DNA of 64,000 bases from Wurfbainia villosa (GCA_025175895.1 CM045993.1:47062621-47126620); one strand, 5' to 3'. Shown: positions 31,056-43,539, counted from the first letter of the stretch. Notes: generated from the letters alone by a model not told the origin. Program-made: numbers and translations.

Positions 31056-33114
31056 ATCTCCCCCTTTTTGATGTTTGACAAAAACCAAACAAATAATTGA
31101 GTTAGAATACTAACTCAAATCCTTTACCAATTATCCCAAATGTTCTCCCCCAAACATTCTCCCCCTTTTTGACTAACATCAAAAAGGTTTTCTCTCCAAG
31201 GAGGTCAATGTCTCATGTCCCAATGAGATCTTACAATCTCCCCCTTGGTTCAAAAATACCTAGGATGCCTACCATCTTCCTAGTGATAAGTCCCATATCA
31301 CTCAAGAGAGGCAATCCTAATCACTCTCCCAATTTCCAAATTGGGTTTCTAAAAATCCATCAATTTCCCAAATTGATAACATTCCCATAACTTCTCCTTT
31401 TCAAGGAGAAAAAACACATCCATCATCCCAAGATGGATACCTCCCCCTAAAGGCTTGCTCCCCCTTGACCATTGCACCAACAATGTCCTTGGGGAGTCCC
31501 TAAGCAATAGGAACTCTAAATCATCAAAATTAAGGTTGGAAATTCAACATTGAACTTTCCACCACCTCAATTTGATACTTTGACCTAACACCTCTCCAAA
31601 TCCATATCCAAAGAATTTTCACCCTTCATAATGCTTCCCAAAGCATATCCTAGGGTTAGGAGTGGTTAGGGACCTTTACCGTAGCTGAATTCGGGTTAAA
31701 CAAACCTTGTCAACCCAAAATCAGCCTTGGCAGTCGACTCTGTCAGATAACAGTCGACTGCCATACCCATCGATCGCCACCCAGAGCTGATCGATAATAA
31801 AAATCCGATTTTCAGTTATCAGAAATGAATTTCAAAAAATCATAAATAATTATACGTTTATCGAAAAATCACGAAATTTGATACGTATAATACTTATGAC
31901 CAATACAATGGGTGAAAAATGTTTGAAAATTATTTTACCCATTAAATAGTGACATTGGTACAAAGTTCAAGAACATTGAAATTTACAATGTTTTGGCCCT
32001 ACTTTGTATCAACTTCATCAATGGTGATTGCTATCGAAAGATAGACTTCACCAAGGTTTTTCAAAATGATTTTAAAATGTTTTCAAACCTTATCTTGGAC
32101 CATAATTTATTGGCTAAATATACATAGCTTTTATATTAGCTTTCCTTATGATTTTTGGTGATAATTAAAATAAGTTTGAGTTCATCTAGATGCACTACCG
32201 ATGCACCTTGAACCTAACCTATTATCCTAGCATCTCACATGTATTTAGGGTGTATACATACACATACATGTCAATTAGATGTGAGATGTGGGTTTTGTTC
32301 TCCCTAATCTAGAGTTTTATGCATTTTCTAAAGCAACTCTACTTGATTCCCTTATAACTGGGACTCCAAGTCATGCCATAGTCCTTAAATCAATTTTAAT
32401 CAAGTTAATGCATGAATGTATGATCATGGCATAAATAATAGTATTATTAAAACGTGGCCAATGATCATATCAGTCGACTGATGTCTGATTTCCAGTTCTG
32501 AAAATCAGAAAATCTCGATTTTATCATCTTAATTGTTCCATTTTATCACGTTAGATCTTGTATCTTGAATGTATTGATGTTATACTTTTATTTATGTATT
32601 TGTTCATGTATTTTAATGTTTTATTTCATTTTTGCAAACATTAACATTCAACGATTTCCAAAACCTAACATCTCACCCTTTCTAAGTGTTGAAATACACA
32701 ATCAAGGTAAAAGACTTGTTTTGTGAGATGTAATCTATCCTAGACATTCATTTCATACAAACATATGGTAAAACATATGAAGCATGGTGAATACGAGACA
32801 TCAAGTTGTGTGGCACTTGAGTATCACTCTAGATATTACCTTTACATCTTAACCACACATTTCTTGATACATGACCTTCCCAAGTGTGCCAATAATCAAA
32901 AGTACACACTATGACCTCTAAATCTAGATAGTGTCAATTTTATTGATTTTCATGTTTTCAAGATACATATTGACACAACCTAAAATTCTTTGAAATTAAA
33001 ACTCAAGGATATTTCCAAAGTAACCATAACCTTGAAAGTAACCTTAAAGTGCCACCTTTATTATGGTTGAGTTAACTACCCATCCAATCAAGGTTGGCAC
33101 ACCCTAAACCCATC
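31056..33114 (-). other. Non-coding 3' region of Gag-E
   Basis: AT-rich text with many CTCCCCC tracts (PPT-like on the minus strand) near 31056-31470, and three CAGTCGACTG-type sites (31733, 31757, 32470) outside the LTR. No ORF is supported. Confidence 0.75.
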
Positions 33115-34770
33115 TTAGCGTGAATCAATCACGCTCTTAGGAATCCAAAATCGATTCGAGCTCCTAGGGTTCATTAGGTATTCCTTAGGGATAACCTCCC
33201 TAGATACCTTCCTAATGACCCTCCTAAGCTTATTAGCCTTGGTCATTTTGGTCTTACCTAGGTTGACTCTAGGGGTAACTCCCCTTGCAACCTTCTTAGT
33301 GGCCACCCTAGGTTTCCTAGAAACCCTAGCCACTAGGCACACACCATGGTCAACTCTAGAGATGGCTTCCCTATTGACCTTGGTCTTCCTAGACCTAGTT
33401 AGCGTTCCATAGTCAAATGGAACACTATGGTAAGCCACCTTAGGCTTAGGTTTGTGACCCAAACCTTTCTTGCCCTTGGTTGACTTTTGACTCTTAGGTC
33501 CTAGATGTTGACTTTGACTTCTTGACCTAAAAGTTTGACAATTAGACCCTTGAAATTGATTTTGTATCTTGTTTAGGGTCTTTTCCAATTTCTCAAGCCT
33601 TGACCTCAAGGCTTGGTTCTCTAATTCTAATTGCCCAATTTTAGAATTTTGATTTAAATCTTGGGCATTTGACTTCTTAGGCATATGCCTAGTCCATTTA
33701 GGGTTAATACCTAGATGTTCTTGTATTTTCTTAATAGATTCCCTAGGTATGGTTTTTCTAGGGACATTAGTCCCAAATTTCTCCTTATTATTAAGGTGTA
33801 CCTTCTTAGCTCCTAAACAAATATGTTTGTTATTTCTAGCATGCTCTTTATGATAAATAGCAAGAGAATTAAAAGCATGCTTTTGCCTAGAAATTGAAGG
33901 TGCATTAACAAATTTTACCTTAGGGTTTGCCTTAGAGGCTCCCCCTACACGTGTTGCTCCTTCTTGCCCTTTCTTCTTTCCCCTTGGGCATTGACTCCGG
34001 AAATGTCCCGGTTGTCGACACTTGAAGCACACCACGTGCTCCTTGCTCTTTTGACTTGGGGAACCAGCATCCTTTGACTTTTCTTGACGTTTAGGTGCCG
34101 GAGGAGCTTTCTTGATCCTCTTTGGGCATTTGCTCTTATAATGCCCATACTCCTACACTCAAAACACATTATATTATTTTTATTTTGAATTGAGGTGTTT
34201 GAGTTACCGATGGTGGTGGAGACCGAATTGACTTTGAGCTTCTTCATCTTGACCGGATGTTGAAGGCTCTTCTTGAGGTTGCTCCGTATCGAGGATGGTC
34301 TCTCCTCCTCTTCTATTTCCTCTTCCGATCCGAAGTTGACTCTCACTTCCTCCCGATTCCTCACTTTCACTTGAGGATGAGCTCTCTTCGGTCTCCTCTT
34401 CGAATCTTCTTGGACCGATTCGGGATTTTCGTGGAACTTGATCAACTTGGTCCACAATTCCTTGGCATCCCTATAGCTTCCTAATCTAGACAAAATATCG
34501 TTAGGTATCAAATCAATTAGCATTTTTGTTACCTTAACGGTTGTCTTGAATTTTTCCCGCTGCTCTCGGTCCATCTCTTCATCTTGAGGATTTCACTGCT
34601 TTTCTCCTCTCTGAGCATCAAAACCTATAGTCACTAAGCCAATTTTCTATATTTGTCATTAGAAAATATTGCATTCTACCTTTCCAATACGCGAAATGTT
34701 CGCGGTTGAAGGAAGGTGGGATGTTTACGTCGTCACCCAATTTTTATTGAAATTACATATTCTTCCCTCT
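33115..34770 (-). pseudogene. SIRE-like gag of Gag-E with two zinc knuckles
   Basis: The N-terminus, readable as GDDVNIPPSFNREHFAYWKG (about 34735-34675), is frameshifted before the ORF at 34574 (LIDLIPNDILSRLGSYRDAK). Two nucleocapsid knuckles follow: CFECRS, with a frame slip inside, then GHYKSKC (about 34170-34125), and a canonical CFKCRQPGHFRSQC (about 34030-33989). Next come a basic region, a coiled coil (IGQLELENQALRSRLEKLEK, near 33640) and the C-terminal IPKEYLMNP... FWIPKSVI, ending at 33115. The Gag-A, Gag-G and Chimera-H families have one knuckle or none. Breaks near 34600, in knuckle 1 and at about 34000 make it a pseudogene. Confidence 0.86.
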
Positions 34771-34813
34771 AGCTTCTTCAACACTCGGCGGTTAGTCCGT
34801 AGAATAGCCCCGG

Positions 34814-34825
34814 GCTCTGATACCA
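34814..34825 (-). other. Primer binding site of Gag-E
   Basis: On the minus strand TGGTATCAGAGC, 2 bp after the 5' LTR. Confidence 0.9.
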
Positions 34826-34827
34826 AG

Positions 34828-36358
34828 TGTTAGGACCTTGGTAACGCTAGAGGGGGTGATTAGCGCCAATGGAATTCAATCGCGGTTGTGTCTACAAATC
34901 TGCTAGCGCTTGGTAATATAGATAATACAATAACAATAATGAAAACACAACACGCTAACACGAGTATATAACGTGGTTCGGAACCGCACGGTTCCTCCTC
35001 CACGGATCGGGCTCAAATGAGCCCTAGCGATGCCAATCACACACCACTATCAAATAACTCCTTCTCGGAATAATCCGGAGGTGGAGAAACCTCGTACAAT
35101 ATGATTACAACAATAATCAAATGAATACAAGCAATATAGTGAAATACAAAGCAATACAAGTAAAGGAAACACTTTACAAATGCTCTTTGAATGCTTGATC
35201 ACTTGGTTGATCGAGTAGCACTTGGAGACCCTGAATTGCAGCAGCAACTCGCCCCAAATCGCCTCAAAGAACCATGCCTTTTTCTTCCACCACGAGCTCC
35301 ATAAAAAGTCGATCAGTCGACTGATCGAGACCATCAGTCGACTGATGCCACTGTTGTCGTGAGACAACGGCTAGTTCCACGCTGGATAAGTCCAACGGAA
35401 CTACTATCAGTCGACTGATTGTGACCATCAGTCGACTGATGGAGTACTCACTCGACCAGTCGAGTCTCGACTCTATTCTCGCGTCGAATTCTCGAGCACC
35501 CGGTCGTGATCGACGATCGATCGATCGCTGAGCCATCACCGATCGCTGCCAACCTATGATCGGCTAGGCCATAACCCGCATCAAACCCTAGTTGACTCGG
35601 TCCACCGATCGCCACATGGCACCAATGACCGGGCACACCTCAAACATGAGGTTTTAACTCAAGTATGGTTCCCCATACTTGCTAGACCACCCTTAGCCTA
35701 GACCTAAGCCTTCTAGTCACCTCCATCACCTCACGCCTGGATCCTCCAAGTCATCCATGACTTGTTCATCCATCGCGCTAGCCTTCGTGTGCTTCCGCTT
35801 GGCTATGTCATGCTAACGGTGTCTACACCGCCAAGGCACATTGGACTTACGCCGCCAAGACTCCGCTTGGACTTTACGCCGCCAACCATTGGACTTATGC
35901 TGCCAAGACTACCGCTTGGACTTTACGCCGCCAACCATTGGACTTATGCTGCCAAGACTACCGCTTGGACTTTACGCCGCCAACCATTGGACTTATGCTG
36001 CCAAGACTACCGCTTGGACTTTACGCCGCCAATATCAATCCCCTTGGACTTCAAATGCCAACCCATGTTGGACTTTCCATGCCAAGACCATGCTTGGACT
36101 TCTCAAATGCCAAGACCATGCTTGGACTTTCCCTTGCCAACCCATGTTGGACTTTACATTGCCAAGACCCATGCTTGGACTTTTCCCAATGCCAAGTGTC
36201 CCACTTGGACCTTCCATGCCAAGTACTCAAGACTTGGACTTTACCAAATGACAATTACATTGTCATATGTTTTTGTCGAAACATCAAAACACATCAAAAC
36301 ATCACTCGAGCCAAACTCGAGTCCTGGTCAATCGTGACCTGGGCCGATTGCACCAACA
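34828..36358 (-). repeat. 5' LTR of Gag-E (1531 bp)
   Basis: Collinear with 29500-31055. It lacks 18 bp (TATAGCTTCAACTGTCCG in the 3' copy, 29981-29998) that include the TATA box, so this promoter may be dead. Palindromes are at 35315-35430. Confidence 0.9.
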
Positions 36359-36363
36359 ATATA

Positions 36364-37283
36364 CCTGTGCCATGCTTATCTATATGATAGATTAGAGTAT
36401 GCTTGATTTTACATATAGGATATGTTTGTAACCTAAAAAGGAAATACCGAGGATGCGCCTAGAATCACAGAAGGTGTTGGTCGCATCGTTAGAGCCTAAG
36501 CATAGACTCACGTTCACATCGGGAAATTTATTTCCTAATGTGACCTTGGTTTTTCTATATTTAAGTTTATTTCCTTTTATAGATGAGACCCATAATAACC
36601 TGAAATCCCTTGTGCAAATATTAGGGCTAACACCTTCCATTAAAATGGTGGAACCAGAGTTCTTTTTCGTGTTTGGGTTGTTGGACTCTCTCTAAGCCTG
36701 ACATGACATCGAGCATGTTCAATTCATACGAGATTCGATGTTTATTTTAAATGGTAAGTACCAGAGGTCAATTTCAAGTTTGGGTTGTTGGACTCTCTCC
36801 AAGCTTGGCTTGTAAATTGGATGTGTTCAAATCATTTAAATTCGATCTCACGATTAATGGGCCAACTCTAACTGAAAGCATTGATTTGTTGGACTCTCTC
36901 CAAGGTCAATGTGGATAGAGGTGCAATTAGGTGATATGCATTGGATGTATATATGTTAATGAGTTAACAACCTAATGTATATGTGAACATTCAATTAGTT
37001 GATAATATAAAGTGATAGTTATATATTTGATATATAATGGATACTGTTGATACCTAACATTATAACTATGAATGACTTGTTGGACTCTCTCCAAGGTTGT
37101 TCTTAGTCATAATGGATATCAACCCACTAAGAGATCACCTACCATCTCTCGAATTCAAAGTGAGGGCTATTGAATTTGATAAAAATAGTGGGAGTTTCTT
37201 GTTAATGTAAATTGTTTACATTACTATAAATTCATCTCTCTTATACACCTCTATTTGTATGTCTAGGTACTAATTAGAACATC
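36364..37283 (+). other. Leader (5' UTR) of Copia-C
   Basis: Non-coding sequence between the PBS region and gag. It continues 29416-29494 after removal of Gag-E. Its main content is a ladder of four TTGGACTCTCTCCAAG hairpins and AT-rich text. It aligns with the Copia-D leader (44745-46018). Confidence 0.8.
36681..37095 (+). repeat. Four-hairpin ladder in the Copia-C leader
   Basis: TTGGACTCTCTCCAAG at 36681 (one change, TCTAAG), 36788, 36889 and 37080. Each can fold as TTGGA-CTCTC-TCCAA (5-bp stem, 5-nt loop). The steps are 107, 101 and 191 bp. The last copy is 189 bp before the gag ATG. Confidence 0.85.
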
Positions 37284-37847
37284 ATGTCAACCTCCATTAA
37301 TTTATGTTCGATTTTGGACAACAACAAATTGACTGGCCCAAACTTCTTGGACTGGCTTCGCAACCTGAGAATTGTTCTCAAGGCTGAAAAGTTAGCTTAT
37401 GTCCTTGAAGAGGTTCTTCCCAAACCTCCTGCAGATAATGCATATGGTGATCAAAAGTTGGCTTACCAGAAACATATTGCTGACTCTGAGATGACGAGTT
37501 GCATTATGCTAGCATCAATGTCTCCTGAGTTACAGAAGCAACATGAGCATATGGATGCCAATACAATTGTTTTTCTTCTTCGAGAGTTGTTCGATGAGCA
37601 GGCGGTGATGCAGGTTGACTCCTCAAAGAAAGGTTCTAAGAGGAAGTCAAAAACCAAAGCTAAAGGGAAGAAGAAGGCAAAGAAGGAAGAAATAACTCCC
37701 AAGGGCACCTGCCATCATTGTGGCAAGGATGGGCATTGGAAGAGAAACTGCAAGCAGTATCTGGAGTCACTGAAGCATAAAAAGGCATCTGATGCCCATT
37801 CTACTTCAGATATATTTGTTATTGAATGTCATACTGTTTTCTTCTAG
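37284..37847 (+). pseudogene. Copia-C gag with internal capsid deletion
   Basis: It starts MSTSINLCSILDNNKLTGPN at 37284, continues FLDWLRNLRIVLKAEKLAYV and SCIMLASMSPELQKQHEHMD, then jumps from LRELFDEQ directly to the basic segment VDSSKKGSKRKSKTKAKGKK. In Copia-B about 100 residues of capsid core lie between these points. The nucleocapsid knuckle is intact (CHHCGKDGHWKRNC, about 37713-37754). The frame ends at TAG in FVIECHTVFF, one base out of phase with the protease that follows. A gag with this gap would probably not assemble (inference). Confidence 0.85.
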
Positions 37848-37851
37848 CACT

Positions 37852-38886
37852 TGAGTATTGGATACCGGGTGTGACTCACATATATGTAATGCCATATAGA
37901 GACTTAGGAACAGAAGAAGACTGGTTAAGGGAGAAGCAGATCTAAGGGTTGGCAATGGAGTAAAAGTTGCTGCAGTAGCCAAGGGTACTTATGTGTTGCA
38001 ACTTCCTATGGGACTAGTTTTAGAGTTGGATGATTGTTTTTATATCCCTGTATTAATAAAGAACATTGTTTCTATTTCATGTTTGAATAAGAAAGGTTAT
38101 CATTTGACGTTTAGTAATAATTGTTGTTACATTACGTTAAATGGTGTTCTTTATGCTACTGGGATATTAAATAATGGAATCTACATGCTAGATACATCCA
38201 ACGAGATATTCAATATTGAATCAAATAGCAAACACGTTAAGTTAGATAATCAATTAACCTCGCAATTATGGCATTGTCGTCTTGGCCATATAAGCAATGA
38301 ACGCATGTCCAAACTACAGAGGCTTGGTATTTTGGAGTCTTACGATTCAGATTCATTAGACACATGCGTTTCATGGTTAAAAGAAAAGATGACTAAACTA
38401 CCTTTCAGAGGAAAGGGTGAACAAGAAGTTGAGGTATTAGGCCTTATACATACCGATGTATGCAAACCAATGTCAACTCATGCCATAGGAGGTTATAGCT
38501 ACTTCATTACCTTTATCGATGATTATTCACGATATGGGTATTTGTATCTGTTAAGATACAAGTCTGAAGTCTTTGAAAGGTTTAAAGATTTTAGAAAGGA
38601 AGTAGAGAAACAACTTGGGAAAAGTATTAAAATACTTCGATCAGATTGAGGTAGTGAATACTTAAGTTAAGAGTTTTAAGATTATCTAAGGGACAATGTC
38701 ATCTTGTCCCAAAGGACTCCCACCTTACATGCCACAACATAATGGTGTGGCTGAAAGGCAAAACTGAACCTTGTTGGACATGGTTAAGTCAATGATGCAG
38801 CATGCAAGTCTTCCAAAAATCTTTTGGAGTTACGCACTCAAGACCGCTGTTTATTTGTTAAATAGAGTCCTGACTAAGGCAATCTC
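37852..38886 (+). pseudogene. Copia-C protease and integrase (5' part)
   Basis: The protease active site VLDTGCDSHIC (37855-37887) is followed by LVKGEADLRVGNG and LVLELDDCFYIPVLIKNIVS, with stops just before it and at about 37898. The open part 37993-38649 carries pre-integrase text (LWHCRLGHISNERMSKLQRL; the last two zinc-binding cysteines are partly lost, DTCVSWLKEK), then GLIHTDVCKP and FIDDYSRYGYLYLL, the first two integrase aspartates. It ends in SD, stop, GSEYLS, so a stop stands next to the region of the catalytic Glu. Stops and frame changes continue to 38886, where Copia-D inserts. Confidence 0.87.
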
Positions 38887-41086
38887 TATTGGTTATGGCA
38901 CCACGGCGTGTGTGTGTTCGATCATGTTTCGTAAACATGAACACAGCGGAAGCAATAAAAATAATAAATACTCCTATTTATTACAACACACACAACACAC
39001 ACATGCTTATTACAACAAGTGTAGACATAACCGTAAATTTAAATTTGCAATAAAAGGAAATTTATCTACGTTATACCTTTCGTATGACGTGTAGCGGGAA
39101 TGACATCAACTGGAACGATCCTCGCTAGAATCGTCTCTATCCGTATCCACGCCGAGTTCCTCGGGATGACTTCGCTAAGCCACGAGCTTCGTCTTCGTAC
39201 GGGTTACTAGCCTCGTGTTGAAGACGACGTGATCGAGAGATGATCACGATCCGAATCCAAATTCGGATCCTAATACGAGTTCTCAAAACTCGCTTCTCCG
39301 GAGAGGTATTCGTCAACCGATTGACGAATCCTTCGTCCTCCACCTCAGAGGATTACCGGAGATCGAATCCCCGGTAAGTTATCCGCTGTCGGAGCTCTAA
39401 CCGTCGTCCAAACGACGCTCCGACGAGAGGAGAAGAAGCGGTCCAGAAAACTGGACAGCTTGGTGGAGGAGTAGGCGCCGGCAAAAACAAGGAAGCCAAG
39501 TGCTCACCTTTTCACCGAGGCCTAGGAAGATCACCGGAGGGTCTCCGGAGGATCACCGGCTGAAGCTTGGTCGCCAAGAAGGAGCCGGACGCCACAAGTG
39601 GGTCAAGTGCCAAGGAGCTTGGGCGAACTCCTTCAATGGGGTCAAGGCAACTAGGTTTAGGGCTCTTCCAATTAGGGCTTAATTATCCATTAAGCCCTAT
39701 TTTATAGAGAACTAATTCTCTTAATGGTTATTGGATCATAACCATTAGGCCCGTTAACCCGCTCCATTAAGATAAGTTAAAATAAACCAAACCATGATGG
39801 TTTATTTTAAGTTAAAACGAACCGAACCAACTTTTGGTTCATTCGCTTAAAATAAACCAAACCCTTTGGTTTATTCTCATCCATTGGATTAGAACCAAAC
39901 CATTTTGGTTCATCCATTACGCTTCATAAGACTCGCCCATCCACGCCTTCCATTGATCAAACAATTTCATGCTCGGTTTATGTTTGGTCCAACCAAACCT
40001 AGTTTCTCTCGGTCTGAGAATCTCATTCTCAAGCTCGTTTTAAATCCTTTGGATTACGCTCGTTGTGCGTGTGACCAAATAGGTTCTCAGTTTATGTTGG
40101 CCGTCTATAATTAACCATTAATTATAGAACGATCATGAGTGGCACCTAGTAGTACATCATGATCCCCAATTAACCGAAAAGATCAATCGCTTGATCCGTA
40201 ACTATTTCAAACCCTTCAGAATTCGAATGATTCGTGGCCCCATTCCCTTCACTCATCTTATACCCACTTGTCTGTGACATGGTCTATTGTGTCACCCCAC
40301 TAGGCTGACTACGTCACACCTAGCCCAAGTATCATTTCCTCGTCCTACGGATTCTAGTTACTGCACATGTATCGAAGAGTACTTTACTCTAAACATGTAA
40401 TGCTTTGGCCAAAGACTTTAGTAACAATCCGACGAGAGGCCATGGGTATACATCTCCTCGCAAGGAGTGGTGAATTCTTTATAGGCTATTCAAACACCTT
40501 CGATCACTTCGACTTATACCCAATCATCCCGGGTCCACATCTCCTTAGAGATGTTTGCTTAAGATGTCAAAGCATAAGTCTCCATGATCAAGATGACTTG
40601 AGTACCGCAAGTCAAAGGAACATCGCACTTAAGCCACAGTAAGAACTTCATTTAAATATCTATATATGCAGAGAACCATATGAAGTCTTACGGCTGGTCA
40701 CTCCAATGAACTAGTTACCATAACTAGCATCCACGATTAACTCCAGACATCACTATGTCTCCAGCCAGTGGGAATCAGCTGCTTGGATACACCAAGGAGT
40801 ATACCTCATGCTAGTCTCGACAGAATTGATGGTGTCCAAATCCATCAATTCATCGACTAGGGATAATTCCGATACATCACAATTACACATGTAGAGATAC
40901 TCACTAGTTGTGATCCAATCACAAATTCTCTCATGCTGTGAATCGTATCCGGACATTCAGTAAATGAGTTTAAGATCCAATCAAATACATAAAACATGTA
41001 TACTCAAATAGTGAATCTTCATTTATCATATAAATGGTTCATACATAAGGCGATTGCCTTAGGACATCTCTCATATATTACTAACA
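38887..41086 (-). repeat. 3' LTR of Copia-D (2200 bp)
   Basis: Runs from TATTGGTTATGGC (TG altered to TA) to ATATTACTAACA. Highly similar to 46033-48230, with clustered differences at about 39590-39650 and 40185-40280. The TATA box on the minus strand is TATAAAATA (39699-39707). Confidence 0.9.
39781..40000. repeat. AAACCAAACC/GGTTTGGTTT dyads in the Copia-D LTR
   Basis: Five dyads built on AACCAAA...TTTGGTT occur in 220 bp: near 39781 (AATAAACCA..TGGTTTATT), 39830 (GAACCAA..TTGGTTC), 39850, 39892 and 39982 (GTTTGGTCCAACCAAAC). They lie directly upstream of the TATA box on the minus strand and are repeated in the 5' LTR (46918-47137). Confidence 0.85.
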
Positions 41087-41099
41087 GACTCCCACTTAG

Positions 41100-42646
41100 C
41101 CTAATGCCAATCGCTACGGTATCCAACCATAAGCTCTAACATGACCCTCAAACTTATTTTGAGGTAATGCCTTAGTCAAGGGATCCGCTAAGTTCCTTTC
41201 AGTGGGAATTTTCTCGATTTGTATTTCGTTCCTACTGATGATCTCTCTGATAAGTTGATAGCGGCGAAGCACATGTTTGGATCATTGATGAGACCACATC
41301 AAGTTCAGAGATGAACTTCTTGATCCAAACCGCTTCCTTTGCTGCTTCCAAAGCTGCAATGTATTCTGCCTTAGTGGCAGAATCCGCTATAGCGTCAAGC
41401 TTGGAACCTTTCCAACTTATTGCGCCTCCATTCTAGGTGAATACATACCTGCATCGAGACTCGAATCATCCTTGTCATTCGAAGCCGCATCCGTATACCC
41501 GCCGTATCACCATGTCCCTTCTCCATATATTAGAACACATCCTTAGTTCTTCTTAAGTACTTAAGGATCGCCTTATCAGCCACCCAATGATCCATTCTGG
41601 ATCGATCGTATCCGCCGTGACACTCAGAGCATACGATACATCGGGCCTCGTACATAACATAGCATACATGATAGATCCTATTGCGGATGCATAGGGAATC
41701 TTACTCATGCAAATCCTCTCGTCTTCTGTGTGCGGACACATAGACTTCGAAAGGTGTACCCCATGCCTGATGGGTAGGAAACCTTTCTTGGATTCCGACA
41801 TGCTAAACCTCTTTAGCACTCGGTCTATATATGTAGACTGCGAAAGACCAAGCAACTGTTTCGATCTATCTCTATAGATCTTAATCCCGAGGATGTAGGT
41901 TGCTTCTCCCAGGTCTTTCATGGAGAATGTCTTGGATAACCAAACCTTCACTGACTGTAAGATTGAAACATCGTTTCCTATAAGTAGTATGTCATCGACA
42001 TACAATACTAGGAATACGACTGCACTCCCACTAACCTTCTTGTACACACAAGGTTCGTCTGGATTTTGTGAGAAATCAAACTTTTTGATTGTCTCATCAA
42101 AACGGATATTCCAGCTCCTGGATGCTTGCTTCAATCCATAAATGGATCGTCGCAATTTGCATACCTTGGTTTTATCAATCGATGTGAAACCCTCAGGCTG
42201 TATCATATACACGTCCTCGAGCGAGTGTTTCCATTAAGGAAAGTTTGTTTTCACATCCATCCGCCATATCTCATAATCATAATGAGCCGCTATGGCCGTG
42301 GAGCATCCGAATGGATTTAAGATAGCTACAGCTAATAGGTTTCGCCATAATCAACACCTTGTTTTTGACGATATCCTTTCGCCACCAATCTAGCCTTATA
42401 GGTAATCACATTACCATCCATGTCGGTTTTCTTCTTGAAAACCCACTTGCACCCTATAGGCTTTATCCTTCAGGTGGGTCAACCAAGTTCCAAACTTGGT
42501 TTTCATACATGGAATCCATTTCGACTTCATGGCACCAAGCCACTTATCCCTTTCGAACTTGTCGACTTCTTCATAACTGTAGGCTCTCATCATCAATGAG
42601 TAACACGTCTGCTCGATTCGCTACGAGAAATCCATATCTCTCGTGA
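41100..42646 (-). pseudogene. Copia-D reverse transcriptase and RNase H
   Basis: Main open part 42212-41553: VCKLRRSIYGLKQASRSWN, the catalytic VLYVDDILLIGND (about 42005-41967), SMKDLGEATYILGIKIYRDR, IPYASAIGSIMYAMLCTRPD. The upstream RT segment (KWLGAMKSKWI, KTKFGTWLTHL, 42596-42411) is in another frame. RNase H is readable further on as AEYIAALEAAKEAVWIKKF (about 41372-41316). Multiple frame breaks (near 42230, 41610, 41540) mean no intact enzyme, but the YVDD site is undamaged. Confidence 0.87.
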
Positions 42647-42751
42647 ATATTTGCGTGTTCTACCGGATCTACGAAGATGTGGTGTTACAATAGGTCCAAA
42701 TTGATTGCTCATCAGTTTCACCAGTATCTCTTCAATGTCTATTTGAGTCTC

Positions 42752-43523
42752 TCAAGCCTCCTCAAGCTCGATGACACTCCCACTGTTTTCTTGCAAGAGA
42801 AACTCTTTCTCTAGAAACACAGCATGCCTTGAAACAAACACCTTTTGTTCCATAGGATGATAGAATTGGTAACCCCTTGTTTCCTTAGGGTATCCAATAA
42901 ATAGACATTTATTAGACTTAGCATCCAATTTGTCTGATACAGTCCGCTTCACATAAGCAGGACAACCCCATATCTTCAAGTAAGATACATGAGGTTTCTT
43001 ACTATTCCATATCTCATATGGAGTAGTTGAGACTACTTGTAGACATTCTGTTTAACAAGTAAACAGCTGTCTGAAGTGCATAGCCCCAAAAGGACTTGGG
43101 AAGAGTCGCATGATTCATCATTGACCTGACCATGTCCAACAAGGTCCGGTTATGCCTCTCAGATACACCATTATGCTGTGGTGTATATGGCGGAGTCCAT
43201 TGAGACAATATACCATTGTCTCTTAGATAATCAAGAAACTCTTGACTTAAGTATTCACCACCTCGATCCGATCGAAGTATTTTAATACTCTTGTCATGTT
43301 GTTTCTCTACTTCATTTCTAAATTCTTTAAACCTTTCAAAGGCTTCAGACTTGTGTTTCATCAAGAACACATACCCAAACCGTGAGTGATCATCGGTGAA
43401 GGTAATGAAGTAGCTATAGCCTCCTAATGCTTGAGTTGACATAGGTCCACATACATCAGTATGTATTAGACCTAGTAACTCTCCCACTCGTTCACCTTTT
43501 CCTGTAAAAGGTAACTTAGTCAT
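42752..43523 (-). pseudogene. Copia-D integrase
   Basis: The 43523-43014 frame contains all three catalytic positions: D in GLIHTDVCGP, D in FTDDHSRFGYVFLM, E in SDRGGEYLSQEF, followed by QWTPPYTPQHNGVSERHNRT. After a frame change the C-terminal part (42979-42752) reads MKIWGCPAYVKRTVSDKLDA and KCLFIGYPKETRGYQFYHP. It is the best-preserved integrase in the window. Its upstream zinc-binding part (CGLGHVSKKRM-like) lies in the preceding frame at about 43640-43540. Confidence 0.88.
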
Positions 43524-43539
43524 CTTGCCTTTTAAGCAT

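Larger units (their letters stand above)
29500..36358 (-). mobile_element. Gag-E: gag-only copia-type element
   Basis: It is flanked by ATATA (29495-29499 and 36359-36363). On the minus strand the order is 5' LTR (36358-34828), PBS, gag (about 34770-33115), about 2 kb of non-coding text, PPT (31072-31056, CAAAAAGGGGGAGAT) and 3' LTR (31055-29500). No pol motif is present. It splits the leader of Copia-C. LTR-J and Gag-K belong to the same family. Confidence 0.88.

Noticed and set aside
30455..31078. Long overlapping plus-strand ORFs in three frames (up to 207 codons), repeated at 35762-36387 and on the minus strand at 62711-63311
   Set aside because: They are the same 49-bp or shorter tandem array of the LTR read in different frames. 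A stop-free repeat of a length not divisible by three opens all frames at once.
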